From: Bradyrhizobium arachidis
GTDB lineage: Bacteria; Pseudomonadota; Alphaproteobacteria; Rhizobiales; Xanthobacteraceae
Length of the DNA: 64,000 nt
Reading direction: 5' to 3'
Assembly (NCBI RefSeq): GCF_015291705.1
Contig: NZ_CP030050.1
Span: 5,642,001 to 5,706,000, forward strand
The notes beneath the pieces are model-generated. The model searched no databases and was not told the DNA's origin. It saw nothing but the letters and a program-made list of their open reading frames with translations. Positions 52,941 to 62,114 of this stretch are shown here, one piece after another. Made by a program: the position numbers and the translations under genes. Position 1 is the stretch's first letter. Every line of letters starts with the position of its first letter.

Positions 52941-53936
52941 TTATTCCGCTTCCGCGGTCAGCGCCTTGGCCTTGGCCACCCAGGCATCCGCGCGGCTCGG
53001 CAGACCGACTTCTTCGCCGATCGTGTGCGCGGTGTCGTGGTCGAGCTCGGCGAGCTGCCAGTAATGGAAGATGCCGAGGTCGTTGAACTTCTTCTCGATC
53101 GCACCCGACACGCCCGGGAGCTTCTTGAGGTCGTCGGCCGTGCCGCGCGGACCGGCAAGGCCCTGGAAGCCGCTCGAGGACGGGGCCGGCAGCTCTTCGG
53201 CGAGCGGACGGGCGGAGGCGCCGATGTCGATGCCCGAATCGCCCTGGGCGCGCGAGATGCCGTCGATCGCCGCACGCGCGATCAGGTCGCAGTACAGCGA
53301 AATGGCGCGGCCGGCGTCGTCATTGCCCGGCACCACATAGGTGATGCCCTTCGGATCCGAATTGGTGTCGACGATCGCGGCGACCGGGATGTTGAGGCGC
53401 TGGGCCTCCTGGATCGCGATGTCTTCCTTGTTGGTGTCGATCACGAAGATCAGGTCGGGCAGACCGCCCATGTCCTTGATGCCGCCGAGCGAGCGATCGA
53501 GCTTGTCGCGCTCGCGCTGAAGCGTCAGGCGCTCCTTCTTCGTGTAGGAATTGGCTTCACCGCCCGAGAGCACGTCGTCGAGATGACGCAGACGCTTGAT
53601 CGAGGCCGAGATCGTCTTCCAGTTGGTCAGCGTGCCGCCGAGCCAGCGCGAATTGACGAAATACTGCGCGCAGCGCTTGGCCGCATCGGCAACGCCGTCC
53701 TGCGCCTGGCGCTTGGTGCCGACGAACAGGATGCGGCCGCCCTTGGCAACCGTGTCGCTGACGGCCTGGAGGGCCTGGTGCAGCATCGGCACGGTCTGGG
53801 CAAGATCGACGATGTGAATGTTGTTGCGGGTGCCGAAAATGAAGGGAGCCATTTTCGGATTCCAGCGGTGAGACTGGTGACCAAAGTGCACGCCAGCTTC
53901 GAGCAGCTGACGCATAGTGAAATCGGGGAGTGCCAT
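52941..53936 (-). CDS. rpsB: Ribosomal protein S2, with C-terminal extension
   Basis: Small-subunit ribosomal protein. The core (about residues 1-225) has [20 protein letters not shown] and [15 protein letters not shown]. The 331-residue length exceeds E. coli S2 (241) by an added C-terminal region with [19 protein letters not shown], resembling a helix-hairpin-helix-like module seen in several alphaproteobacterial ribosomal proteins. ATG 53936 is the family start; a frame extending to 54092 is leader sequence. A promoter is proposed at 54050-54077. Confidence 0.97.
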   Translation of the reverse strand: MALPDFTMRQLLEAGVHFGHQSHRWNPKMAPFIFGTRNNIHIVDLAQTVPMLHQALQAVSDTVAKGGRILFVGTKRQAQDGVADAAKRCAQYFVNSRWLGGTLTNWKTISASIKRLRHLDDVLSGGEANSYTKKERLTLQRERDKLDRSLGGIKDMGGLPDLIFVIDTNKEDIAIQEAQRLNIPVAAIVDTNSDPKGITYVVPGNDDAGRAISLYCDLIARAAIDGISRAQGDSGIDIGASARPLAEELPAPSSSGFQGLAGPRGTADDLKKLPGVSGAIEKKFNDLGIFHYWQLAELDHDTAHTIGEEVGLPSRADAWVAKAKALTAEAE

Positions 53937-54049
53937 CGTTCTAATTCTCCGGTTGGTTCCTCCGGAAACGTGTGAGCAAAACGGAGCGTTCTCGCCCCGG
54001 TTGCCACCGGACGGCCTTGTGAGCCATGTTTCCGTGTGAGATGGCGCGC

Positions 54050-54077
54050 TATATAGCGCCATTTCGGCCAGAAGCAA
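54050..54077 (-). promoter_or_regulatory. Putative promoter of rpsB operon
   Basis: On the minus strand TTGCTT (54072-54077) and TATATA (54050-54055) are spaced by 16 bases. The -10 lies in a perfect 14-base palindrome GCGCTATATAGCGC (54046-54059). It would give a leader of about 105 bases before rpsB, room for translational control by S2. Confidence 0.5.
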
Positions 54078-54150
54078 GGAAATAAGGGCCATTCGGGGGC
54101 GGTTTTCGCCCGCCGAAGGCTGTTTCCGTGAGGCCTCCGCCCTGCCCTAA

Positions 54151-54250
54151 AGCATGATCCGGAAAAGTGCGCAGCGGTTTTCCGAAAAGATCATGCTCAA
54201 ACAACAACCTAAAGCGCGATGACAATCCATCCCAGTCTCATCGCGCTTTA
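54151..54250. repeat. Double palindromic repeat at end of caspase-like gene
   Basis: Module 1: AGCATGATC (54151-54159) pairs with GATCATGCT (54189-54197), with inner arms CGGAAAA/TTTTCCG (54160-54166, 54178-54184). Module 2: TAAAGCGCGATGA (54210-54222) and its complement at 54238-54250. Both modules are widespread intergenic repeats of Bradyrhizobium and relatives. The far arm provides the stop codon of the gene at 54248. Confidence 0.85.
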
Positions 54251-56698
54251 GCACTTCGGCTGGTTGGGCGGGCACTTCTTGGCGGCCGCTGGTGCCGCAG
54301 GACGCGGCGCGGCCGGCCGCGGTGGCGGGGCAACGGCCATCCGGGGTGGCGGCGGGGGCGCCGGCCGGGCTGCGGGTGGCGGCGGCGCAGGCCGCGCAGC
54401 CGCAACCGGCGGAGCCACCCGGGCCGGTGGAGGCGTTGCGACGCGCGGCGGAGGCGGTGGTGCCGGGCGCGCGGCGGCTGCTGGCGGAGGCGTCGGTCTC
54501 GCCACAGCCTGGGGCCGCGGTGCTGGCGCCGAGGGCCGGGTCACCTGCGCTGGTGCCGCCGACGGAGCATGCGGCGGCCTGACCGGCTCGCGCGCAGCGG
54601 AGGGTGGCGGCGCGGCCGGTCGTCCCGCCGGGCCCGCCGATGTGCCGGCAGCCGGCGGCGGCAAGCCGGCCGGCTCGCGGGTTGCGGACTTTGCGCGATC
54701 CGCAGGCCCGGTTCCGGGCGGCACTCCCGCAGCTGGCGGCTTGGGCGCCTGGCCGGGTGCAGCCGTCGGGTTGCTCGGCGCGAGTGCAGCGGCTGGAGCG
54801 GTTGTCGTTGGCGCACCGGGATGGGTCGGCGGCGTTGTGCCGGGAGCCGTGGCGGTCGGCGCCCTCGGATGCTCCGGCGCTGTCGTGCCGGGTGCAGCCG
54901 CGGTCGGCGCGGGCTTGCCACCAGGTAGAGACCCGGCCCCCGCCGGAGGCGCGGGCGGACCGCCCTGGGCTCCGGGAACCGGCAGCGTGTTGGCCTGGGG
55001 CAATCTGGCCGGCGGCGCGGCGGCTGGCGCTGCGCTCGGGGCGACATTCGCCGGTGTCGCCGGGGGCGTACCCGGCCTTGCCATCGGCCGCATCGTCGCG
55101 CTCTGCGGCATCGGCGCCTTGCCCTGCTGGATCAAAGCGGCGCGCTGGACGACGGCCTGCGGCACCGCCGCGCCTGCGGGGTTGGCGCGACCGGCCACCG
55201 CCGGCGCAAGGCTTGCCGCTCCGGGGCTGAATCCCGGCGGCGGCGCCAGCGGGCGATTGATCACGGTGTTGATGACGGTCGTGTTGTGGATGTTCTGGTA
55301 GATGATGTTGTTCGGCGGCGGCGCGACATAGATCGGCGGGCGGACGAACACCGGGATCGGCACGAACACCGGCTGCGGCAGCACGAACAGCCCGACCACC
55401 GGCAGCGGCGGCGGCAGCACGACGAAATCCGGCGGCGGCGGCGGCAGATAATAGACCGGCGGCGGCGGTGGCGGTGCGAAGCCGAAATCGGGGTCGCTGA
55501 AGTACAGCACCGGACGGTCGACATAGACCACCTCCTCCGGCGGCGGCGGCGGCACGTCGTAATCCAGCATGGCGAAGCTCGGCGGCGGCTCGAGCGGCGC
55601 AGTCAGGATCGCAAGCCTGCGCTGTGCGTCGCCGGCATGCGGCCCGCGCGGATAGCGGCGCAGATAGGACCAATAGGCATCCGGCGTGTCGGCGCGATAA
55701 CTCCGCCGCCAGGTGATCGCCTCGCGGCGCGCCGCCACGATCGCCATCACGCGCTTCGACAAGGGATCGCCGGGATAGGCCCCGAGAAACTCCTCATAGG
55801 CCGGCAGCGTGTCGCGTGCGAGCGCGGCGGCATAGGCATCCTGCACGCCGAGATCACGCATCGGCTTGCTCCGGATCGCGGCGACCTGGTCGGGCGCAAC
55901 CGCCGGCGGCGGCGCATCGGGCCCGCGCTCGAAGAACGAGAACTGCGCCGAGATCTTCTGCTCGTTCCAGGGCACCTGCGCGCCCTTGGAGGATTCGTTG
56001 ACGCGCAGGCGGACACGGTCGAACACGTCGGGAAGCGCCAGCCCGCCAGTGCGGATCATCTCGGCCAGCGACTGCGCATAGATGCCGTACGGCCCCGGCT
56101 CCTCCGGCGCGACCGTGCCGGGCGCGGCGTTGAAGGCGATCAGCATGTTCGCCTCGGGCTCGACCAGCGCCAGGCCGCTGGCGATCGGCTGGCCGCCTTC
56201 GATGAAGGGCTGGGCGCGGGCCGCATCGAGCACAACGATGTTGGCCTTGAGCTGGATCGACGCGAGCTGGCGCACATAGTCGCTAATGCGCAAGGCTTCG
56301 GTCGGAATGTCGGTGTCGCGGCTGATGTTGGAATCGACCGGGATGAAATAGTTCTCGCCCGCAAGCTGCACACCGTAGCCGGCCAGATAGATCATCGCGA
56401 CGGTGCCGGGGCCGGAGGCCTGGGCCTTCTGGATGAAATCGCGAAAGCTCTTGCGCAGCGTGTCGCCATCGAGATCGCGCGCGCCGACGACGTCGAAGCC
56501 CGCCGCCTGCAGCGTCTGCGCGATCAGGCCGGCATCGTTTGCGGTCGTCGCCAGTGGCGATTTGGCATACGCGCCGTTGCCGACCACGAGTGCGATGCGC
56601 TTTTCCGGCTGCTGTGCGCGCGCCTGATCCGGCGCGCCCGCGACAAGGACCGCGAGCGGCAGGAGAAGACAGATGAAGGCTCTGAGCGTCCCACGCAT
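54248..56698 (-). CDS. Caspase-fold pseudoenzyme with Pro/Ala-rich tail
   Basis: An exported 816-residue protein. Signal peptide about 1-28 (ICLLLPLAVLVAGAP, cleavage near ARA); caspase/peptidase C14 p20-like domain about 32-260; helical linker about 290-380; then two Pro-rich regions (about 385-500 and 540-816), the last ending KKCPPNQPKC. In the caspase domain the catalytic His is Tyr108 (YLAGYGVQ) and the catalytic Cys is Ala160 (LDAARAQP), so protease activity is not expected. ATG 56698 is chosen for the signal peptide. It may be a scaffold or binding protein at the envelope. Confidence 0.88.
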   Translation of the reverse strand: MRGTLRAFICLLLPLAVLVAGAPDQARAQQPEKRIALVVGNGAYAKSPLATTANDAGLIAQTLQAAGFDVVGARDLDGDTLRKSFRDFIQKAQASGPGTVAMIYLAGYGVQLAGENYFIPVDSNISRDTDIPTEALRISDYVRQLASIQLKANIVVLDAARAQPFIEGGQPIASGLALVEPEANMLIAFNAAPGTVAPEEPGPYGIYAQSLAEMIRTGGLALPDVFDRVRLRVNESSKGAQVPWNEQKISAQFSFFERGPDAPPPAVAPDQVAAIRSKPMRDLGVQDAYAAALARDTLPAYEEFLGAYPGDPLSKRVMAIVAARREAITWRRSYRADTPDAYWSYLRRYPRGPHAGDAQRRLAILTAPLEPPPSFAMLDYDVPPPPPEEVVYVDRPVLYFSDPDFGFAPPPPPPVYYLPPPPPDFVVLPPPLPVVGLFVLPQPVFVPIPVFVRPPIYVAPPPNNIIYQNIHNTTVINTVINRPLAPPPGFSPGAASLAPAVAGRANPAGAAVPQAVVQRAALIQQGKAPMPQSATMRPMARPGTPPATPANVAPSAAPAAAPPARLPQANTLPVPGAQGGPPAPPAGAGSLPGGKPAPTAAAPGTTAPEHPRAPTATAPGTTPPTHPGAPTTTAPAAALAPSNPTAAPGQAPKPPAAGVPPGTGPADRAKSATREPAGLPPPAAGTSAGPAGRPAAPPPSAAREPVRPPHAPSAAPAQVTRPSAPAPRPQAVARPTPPPAAAARPAPPPPPRVATPPPARVAPPVAAARPAPPPPAARPAPPPPPRMAVAPPPRPAAPRPAAPAAAKKCPPNQPKC

Positions 56699-56877
56699 GG
56701 CTTGCTTGCCCGGCTTTGTCGTTGAGGTGCCAGCGCGCATCAGACGCGCGGCTGGCTGAATGGCGGTTGAACGAGATGCCCGGATTGAGGCGGTGGCATG
56801 GCGCCCAGCCGACGTCAAGCGCCGGTGTCAGGCCCGCGCAAGCTTCGCATCGGCAAAGACGGCGCGAGTCCGCTCGT

Positions 56878-57618
56878 TCAGCCCTGCGCGATCACGTCGA
56901 CCGTTCCCGTCGTGAGCCGGTAGATGCCGCCCACGACCTTCAGCTTGCCCTGCTCCACGGCCGCATTGAGGATCGGTGCCGCCGATTTCAGCTTGGCGAC
57001 ATTGTCGATCACGTTCTGCCGGATCGCATGGTCGAGCACCTCCCCGCCCTGCTGCATCGCAGCCTTGGCGGCAGGCGCGATCGCATCGACCAGCGAGGGG
57101 ATGTGTCCCGGCGGCGACGTGTTGTCCTTGATCGCCTTCAGCGTCGCATCGATCGCGCCGCAGGCCTCATGGCCAAGCACGAGGATGAGCGGCGTGTTGA
57201 GCACGGCGACCGCGTATTCCATGCTGGCGATGGTCTCGGTGCCGGCAAAATTGCCGGCGACGCGGCACACGAAGAGATCGCCGCGGCCGGTGTCGAAGGC
57301 GTATTCCGGCGCGATGCGCGAATCGGCGCAGCTCAGCACGGCCGCAAACGGGTTCTGGCCGCCCGCCAGCGCTTCGCGCTCGTGCTTGAAATCGTGACGC
57401 CGCGCCACGCCGTCAACGTAGCGTGCATTGCCCTGCATCAGACGCTTCAACGAAGCGTCGGGCGAAAGCACGTTCTGCGGTTTCGGCGGCGGCTTGGTCT
57501 CCTTGGCCAGCGCTTTGCCGGCAAAGGCCAGGCCGAGGGCGGCGACGCTCGAGTGGATGAGCGATCTCCGCGAAGGCCCGCTGTGGACATTGCGATCACG
57601 AACGCAGGTCTCGCACAT
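56878..57618 (-). CDS. Beta-carbonic anhydrase, Tat-exported
   Basis: Interconverts CO2 and bicarbonate, apparently in the periplasm. 246 residues: the N-terminus has CETC followed by a Tat-type signal (SRRSLIHSSVAALGLAFAGKALA). The zinc ligands are Cys and Asp in SCADSR and His/Cys in LGHEACGA, typical of the beta class. ATG 57618 is preferred; the frame continues 17 codons upstream. A lipoprotein gene lies 59 bases upstream on the same strand. The Cys pair before the Arg-Arg motif is unusual. Confidence 0.9.
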   Translation of the reverse strand: MCETCVRDRNVHSGPSRRSLIHSSVAALGLAFAGKALAKETKPPPKPQNVLSPDASLKRLMQGNARYVDGVARRHDFKHEREALAGGQNPFAAVLSCADSRIAPEYAFDTGRGDLFVCRVAGNFAGTETIASMEYAVAVLNTPLILVLGHEACGAIDATLKAIKDNTSPPGHIPSLVDAIAPAAKAAMQQGGEVLDHAIRQNVIDNVAKLKSAAPILNAAVEQGKLKVVGGIYRLTTGTVDVIAQG

Positions 57619-57677
57619 GCTTTGTTCCTCCGCACCGAGCCGCCTTCGTCGAAGCAGAGAGGCGGGCACACCGCATC

Positions 57678-58205
57678 TTAGTCCACGGCTTGCAACTCGG
57701 CGAGCTTGGTTCGTGCGGTCGCCTCGTCGAGCAGGACCAGCTCGGCCGGTCCCGGGTTCGCCTCTCCAGCCGTCGCGACGGACACGGCCGCAAGCCCGAT
57801 CAGTCCGCCGAGCACCGCTCCGCCGGTCGCGGCGTCATGCCGGGGACTGCTCTTGATGAGGTAAAAATGCGTGCGGCCGGATTCCATCACGATCTCTCGC
57901 TTGGTGTCGCCCGGGAATAGCGCTTCGGTGACCAGCAATTCGTGACGGCCGGCCGGACGATCGGCATAGGCGTATTTGCCGGCGATGATTTTCCCGAGCG
58001 GCGCCCCGTCGAGCTTCACCTCGCAGGCGCAGAGCGCCATGCTCAGGCCTTGCCGCTTGTCCTGCAAGAAAACCACGCGCGACTGTCCCGCGCGCGGCGG
58101 ACCGATCTTTTGCGACACCGATGCAAAATCGGTCCCGACCTGATCGCTCACGCATCCGGCAAGCACGGCACCAACGGCAAGCAACAGCACGCCCAATCGC
58201 AGCAT
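57678..58205 (-). CDS. Lipoprotein, DUF2846-like
   Basis: A 175-residue lipoprotein: signal segment LGVLLLAVGAVLAGC with lipobox LAGC and acylated Cys17. The mature domain (VVFLQDKR, VKLDGAPLGKIIAGKYAYA, GRTHFYLIKSSP) fits DUF2846-type small beta domains. A Gly/Ala-rich hydrophobic stretch near residues 127-145 (GGAVLGGLIGLAAVSVATA) resembles glycine-zipper segments. Function is unknown. It lies upstream of the carbonic anhydrase gene on the same strand. Confidence 0.82.
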   Translation of the reverse strand: MLRLGVLLLAVGAVLAGCVSDQVGTDFASVSQKIGPPRAGQSRVVFLQDKRQGLSMALCACEVKLDGAPLGKIIAGKYAYADRPAGRHELLVTEALFPGDTKREIVMESGRTHFYLIKSSPRHDAATGGAVLGGLIGLAAVSVATAGEANPGPAELVLLDEATARTKLAELQAVD

Positions 58206-58312
58206 GACAACCCCAGCTCATTCCCCGGGGCATGCTAGCCGGAAACAGCGAAAGGTTGCAACCAAGCCGGTATGACAACCTCGCAAGGCCCGCCCGCCAC
58301 AGCGGCGCGCGG

Positions 58313-61300
58313 CTAGAGCTGCTGCACGTCCACGACGCCCGCGACCGCCTTGATCGCACCGGCGATCTGCGGCGAGACCTTGAAGCGGCCGGGCAGCTTC
58401 ATCTCGACCTCGGTCTCGAGGTCGAGCATCATCACCAGCGAGACCTCGCCGTCGCCATTGGAGCGCGGTGCGATGCCGGGGCTGCCGATCTTCGGCGCGG
58501 CACCGTTGCTGGCCGCCATCTCGGGGCCGGCGAGACGCTTGGCGATCGACTCCAGCGGCTTGGTGTCGCGCAGGAAGATGCGCAGGCCCTTCTGCGTCTT
58601 CGCGGCGGCGTCATCGAGCGGCTCGGCATGCAGCACGCGGGCGCGAACGTCCTCGCCCTGCAATTCCGCGCCGAGTTGAAGCAGCACGGCCGCGCCCGGC
58701 TCCAGCACGTCGCGATATTGCGCAAGGCCCTCCGAGAACAGCACCGCCTCGAAATGGCCGGTGGGATCGGACAGCCCCATGATGCCCATCTTGTTGCCGG
58801 TCTTGGTGCGCCGCTCCATGCGCGACACCACGGTCGCAGCGACCTTGCCGGCGGTGGCGCCCGTCTTCACCGCGCGCGAGAACTCGGCCCATGACTGCAC
58901 CCGCAGGCGCTTGAGCACGGTGGCGTAATCGTCGAGCGGATGTCCGGACAGGAAGAAGCCGATCGCGTCATACTCGCGGCGCAGCCGCTCGGCCGGCAGC
59001 CAGGGCTCGATCTGCGGCAGCATGATGGTCGGCGCGTCAGCCGACATGCCGAACATGTCGTTCTGGCCGATCGTCTCGGCCTGATGCGAACGCTGGCAGG
59101 CGGCCAGGATCGCGTCCGCACCGGCAAAGACGCGGGCGCGGTTCGGCTCCAGCGTGTCGAAGGCGCCGGCGGCAGCTAAACTCTCGATGATGCGCTTGTT
59201 GATCGCGCGCGGATTGACCCGCGCGGCGAAGTCGGCGAGCGAGGTGAACAGTCCCCGCCTGGTGCGCTCCTCGATGATCTGTTCGATCGCCTGGATGCCG
59301 ACGCCTTTGAGCGCGGCGAGCGCATAGTAGATGACCTTGTCGCCGACCTCGAAGGTCGCGCCGGAGCGGTTGATGTTCGGCGGCTCGACCTTGATACCGA
59401 GGCGCTGCGCCTCGGAGCGGAATTCGGAGAGCTTGTCCGTGTTGTTGAGATCGAGCGTCATCGACGCCGCGATGAACTCCACGGGATAATGCGCCTTCAT
59501 ATAGGCGGTGTGGTAGGACACCAGCGCATAGGCCGCCGCGTGGCTCTTGTTGAAGCCGTAGTCGGCGAACTTGGCGAGCAGCTCGAAGATGGTCTCGGCC
59601 TGCCCCTTCGGCACGCCATTCTTCACCGCGCCCGCGACGAAGATGTCGCGCTGCTTGTCCATCTCGGCGCGGATCTTCTTGCCCATGGCGCGGCGCAGGA
59701 GGTCGGCGTCGCCGAGCGAATAGCCCGACATCACCTGCGCGATCTGCATCACCTGTTCCTGGTAGATGATGACGCCGAAGGTCTCCTTCAGGATCGGCTC
59801 CAGCACGGGGTGCAGATATTCCGGCTCCTCGTCGCCGTGCTTGCGCGAGCAATAGGTCGGGATGTTCGCCATCGGGCCCGGTCGGTAGAGCGCGACCAGC
59901 GCGATGATGTCCTCGAAACGGTCGGGCCGCATGTCGACCAGCGCGCGGCGCATGCCCTGGCTTTCAACCTGGAACACGCCGACCACCTCGCCGCGCGCCA
60001 GCATCTGGTAACTCTCGGCATCGTCGATCGGCAGCGTGGCGAGATCGACATGGATGTCGCGCGGCTTGAGCAGCTTGCACGCGACGTCGAGCACGGTCAG
60101 CGTCTTCAGGCCGAGGAAGTCGAACTTGACGAGGCCCGCAGGCTCGACCCATTTCATGTTGAACTGGGTCACCGGCATATCCGACTTCGGATCACGGTAC
60201 ATCGGCACGAGTTCGCTCAACGGGCGATCGCCGATCACGATGCCGGCCGCATGGGTCGAGGCGTGGCGGGTCAGGCCTTCGAGGCGCTGGGCGATGTCGA
60301 AGGCGCGCGCCACCACCGGGTCTTCGTCGCGGAACGCCTGGAGCTTCGGCTCGCTCTCGATCGCGGCGGCCAGCGTCACGGGCGCCGCCGGATTCTGCGG
60401 CACCAGTTTTGTCAGCTTGTCGACCTGGCCATAGGGCATCTGCAAGACGCGGCCGACGTCGCGCAGCACGCCGCGCGCCTGCAGCGTACCGAAGGTGATG
60501 ATCTGCGCGACCTGGTCGCGGCCGTAGCGCTCCTGCACGTACTTGATCACCTCGCCGCGGCGGTCCTGGCAGAAGTCGATGTCGAAGTCCGGCATCGAGA
60601 CGCGTTCCGGATTGAGGAAGCGCTCGAACAGCAGGCCGAACTTGATCGGGTCGAGGTCGGTGATGGTCAGCGCCCACGCCACCAGTGAGCCGGCGCCGGA
60701 GCCGCGGCCCGGCCCGACCGGAATGCCGTGCGCCTTGGCCCATTTGATGAAGTCGGACACGATCAGGAAGTAGCCCGCGTACTTCATGCGCATGATGACG
60801 TCGAGCTCGAACGCCAGGCGCTTGCTGTAGTCCTCCTCCGTGGTGCCCTGCGACAGGCCATGGACGCGCAGGCGGTTGGCGAGCCCCTCCTCCGCCTGGC
60901 GCTTCAATTCGGCGGCCTCGACCGCGGCGGCATCGGAGCTGGCGGCGGCGCCGACGGTGAAGAACGGCAGGATCGGCTTGCGCGTCATCGGGCGGAACGA
61001 GCAGCGCTCGGCGATCTCGACCGTCGAGGCCAGCGCCTCCGGAATGTCGGCGAACAGCACCGCCATCTCGGCGCGGGTCTTGAAGCGATGATCCGGCGTG
61101 AGCTGGACGCGATCGGTCTCGGCGATCAGCCGGCCGCCGGCGATGCAGAGCAGCGCGTCATGCGCCTCGTAATCGTCGGTCGCGGCGAAATACGGCTCGT
61201 TGGTCGCAACCAGCGGCAAGCCCTTCGCATAGGCGATGTCGATCAAGCCGCCCTCGATGCGCCGCTCCTTGTCGACGTTGTGGCGCTGCAATTCGATATA

Positions 61301-61816
61301 GAGGCGGTCGCCGAACAGATTGGCCAGACGCTCGCAGCGCGTCGCGGCGAGCTCGGCCATGCCGCCGGCCAGCGCCAGCGAGATCGGCCCGTCCGGTCCG
61401 CCCGTCAGCGCGATCAGGCCCTCGGTCTCGCCGTCGAACCAGTCGAACTTGATGAACGGGGCATGGGTGTCGGGCGATTCGAGGAACGCGCGCGAGTTCA
61501 GCCGCATCAGGCTGCGATAGCCGCGCTCCTGCGCCGCCAGCAGCACCACGCGCGAGGGCCCCATCGCGTTGCGCGCGGTCGGGTCCTGGTCGCCGAAATC
61601 GATCGCCAGTTCCAGGCCGACGATCGGCTGGATGCCGGAGCCCGCCATCTTGTCGGAGAACTCCAGCGCCCCGAACAGATTGTCGGTATCGGTCAGCGCC
61701 AGCGCCGGCTGGTGGTCTTTCTTCGCAAGCTCGGCGAGCTTGGCGATCTTGATCGAGCCCTTGAGCAGCGAATAGGCCGAGTGAACGTGAAGGTGGACAA
61801 ATCCGGCGCTCGGCAT
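58313..61816 (-). CDS. dnaE: DNA polymerase III subunit alpha
   Basis: Replicative polymerase catalytic subunit, 1167 residues. PHP domain at the N-terminus (FVHLHVHSAYSLLKGS), palm with catalytic Asp residues in PDFDIDFCQDRRGEVI near residue 405, fingers and beta-binding region, then tandem helix-hairpin-helix and OB domains at about 950-1050. Length and features are of DnaE1, not the SOS mutagenesis enzyme DnaE2. Upstream, 182 bases away on the same strand, lies a LexA-boxed microprotein gene. Confidence 0.97.
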   Translation of the reverse strand: MPSAGFVHLHVHSAYSLLKGSIKIAKLAELAKKDHQPALALTDTDNLFGALEFSDKMAGSGIQPIVGLELAIDFGDQDPTARNAMGPSRVVLLAAQERGYRSLMRLNSRAFLESPDTHAPFIKFDWFDGETEGLIALTGGPDGPISLALAGGMAELAATRCERLANLFGDRLYIELQRHNVDKERRIEGGLIDIAYAKGLPLVATNEPYFAATDDYEAHDALLCIAGGRLIAETDRVQLTPDHRFKTRAEMAVLFADIPEALASTVEIAERCSFRPMTRKPILPFFTVGAAASSDAAAVEAAELKRQAEEGLANRLRVHGLSQGTTEEDYSKRLAFELDVIMRMKYAGYFLIVSDFIKWAKAHGIPVGPGRGSGAGSLVAWALTITDLDPIKFGLLFERFLNPERVSMPDFDIDFCQDRRGEVIKYVQERYGRDQVAQIITFGTLQARGVLRDVGRVLQMPYGQVDKLTKLVPQNPAAPVTLAAAIESEPKLQAFRDEDPVVARAFDIAQRLEGLTRHASTHAAGIVIGDRPLSELVPMYRDPKSDMPVTQFNMKWVEPAGLVKFDFLGLKTLTVLDVACKLLKPRDIHVDLATLPIDDAESYQMLARGEVVGVFQVESQGMRRALVDMRPDRFEDIIALVALYRPGPMANIPTYCSRKHGDEEPEYLHPVLEPILKETFGVIIYQEQVMQIAQVMSGYSLGDADLLRRAMGKKIRAEMDKQRDIFVAGAVKNGVPKGQAETIFELLAKFADYGFNKSHAAAYALVSYHTAYMKAHYPVEFIAASMTLDLNNTDKLSEFRSEAQRLGIKVEPPNINRSGATFEVGDKVIYYALAALKGVGIQAIEQIIEERTRRGLFTSLADFAARVNPRAINKRIIESLAAAGAFDTLEPNRARVFAGADAILAACQRSHQAETIGQNDMFGMSADAPTIMLPQIEPWLPAERLRREYDAIGFFLSGHPLDDYATVLKRLRVQSWAEFSRAVKTGATAGKVAATVVSRMERRTKTGNKMGIMGLSDPTGHFEAVLFSEGLAQYRDVLEPGAAVLLQLGAELQGEDVRARVLHAEPLDDAAAKTQKGLRIFLRDTKPLESIAKRLAGPEMAASNGAAPKIGSPGIAPRSNGDGEVSLVMMLDLETEVEMKLPGRFKVSPQIAGAIKAVAGVVDVQQL

Positions 61817-61998
61817 GGTCGCGTGACGGCCTCTTGCAGATGGGATGGAGCGGTTGCCGGCTCCTCAAGGCATCATGCACTTGCCCGGCCGACTCGCCTC
61901 ACAATGGTGGGGTGTCGCGCCGCGAGAGTCCACGCCGGACCGGCCGATCCGCCGCGTCGTCCCGCTTTTCCCCAACCGGGCCTGCCGAGAACTGGGAA

Positions 61999-62097
61999 TC
62001 AGAGCTGCGGAATCACCTGCGCCCAGATCGCGATCATCCCGACGAACAGCGTGATCGAGGCGAGTGCGGCGGCTTCTTCCACGAAAATCCTGAACAT
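61999..62097 (-). CDS. SOS-controlled membrane microprotein, SidA-like
   Basis: A 32-residue peptide: MFRIFVEEAAALASITLF, then VGMIAIWAQVIPQL. One membrane helix (about 12-28) follows a short charged N-terminus. ATG 62097 has GGAG six bases upstream; an ATG four codons earlier (62109) has no ribosome site. The promoter is overlaid by two perfect LexA boxes. Size, single helix and SOS control match Caulobacter SidA (29 residues), which blocks division by binding FtsW/FtsN. The sequence resemblance to SidA could not be tested here; function is inferred from features and control. Confidence 0.78.
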   Translation of the reverse strand: MFRIFVEEAAALASITLFVGMIAIWAQVIPQL

Positions 62098-62114
62098 GGC
62101 TGGCTCCATCACTA

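Noticed and set aside
54264..54960. Short tandem repeats resembling an array, in the caspase-like gene
   Set aside because: These are irregular Pro/Ala/Thr codon repeats in a low-complexity coding region; there are no uniform repeats and spacers as in CRISPR.
54264..55301. Gly/Ala-rich frame on the plus strand opposite the Pro-rich tail of the caspase-like gene
   Set aside because: The Gly-rich product is the mirror of Pro codons (CCG/CCC read as GGC/GGG). No start signals.
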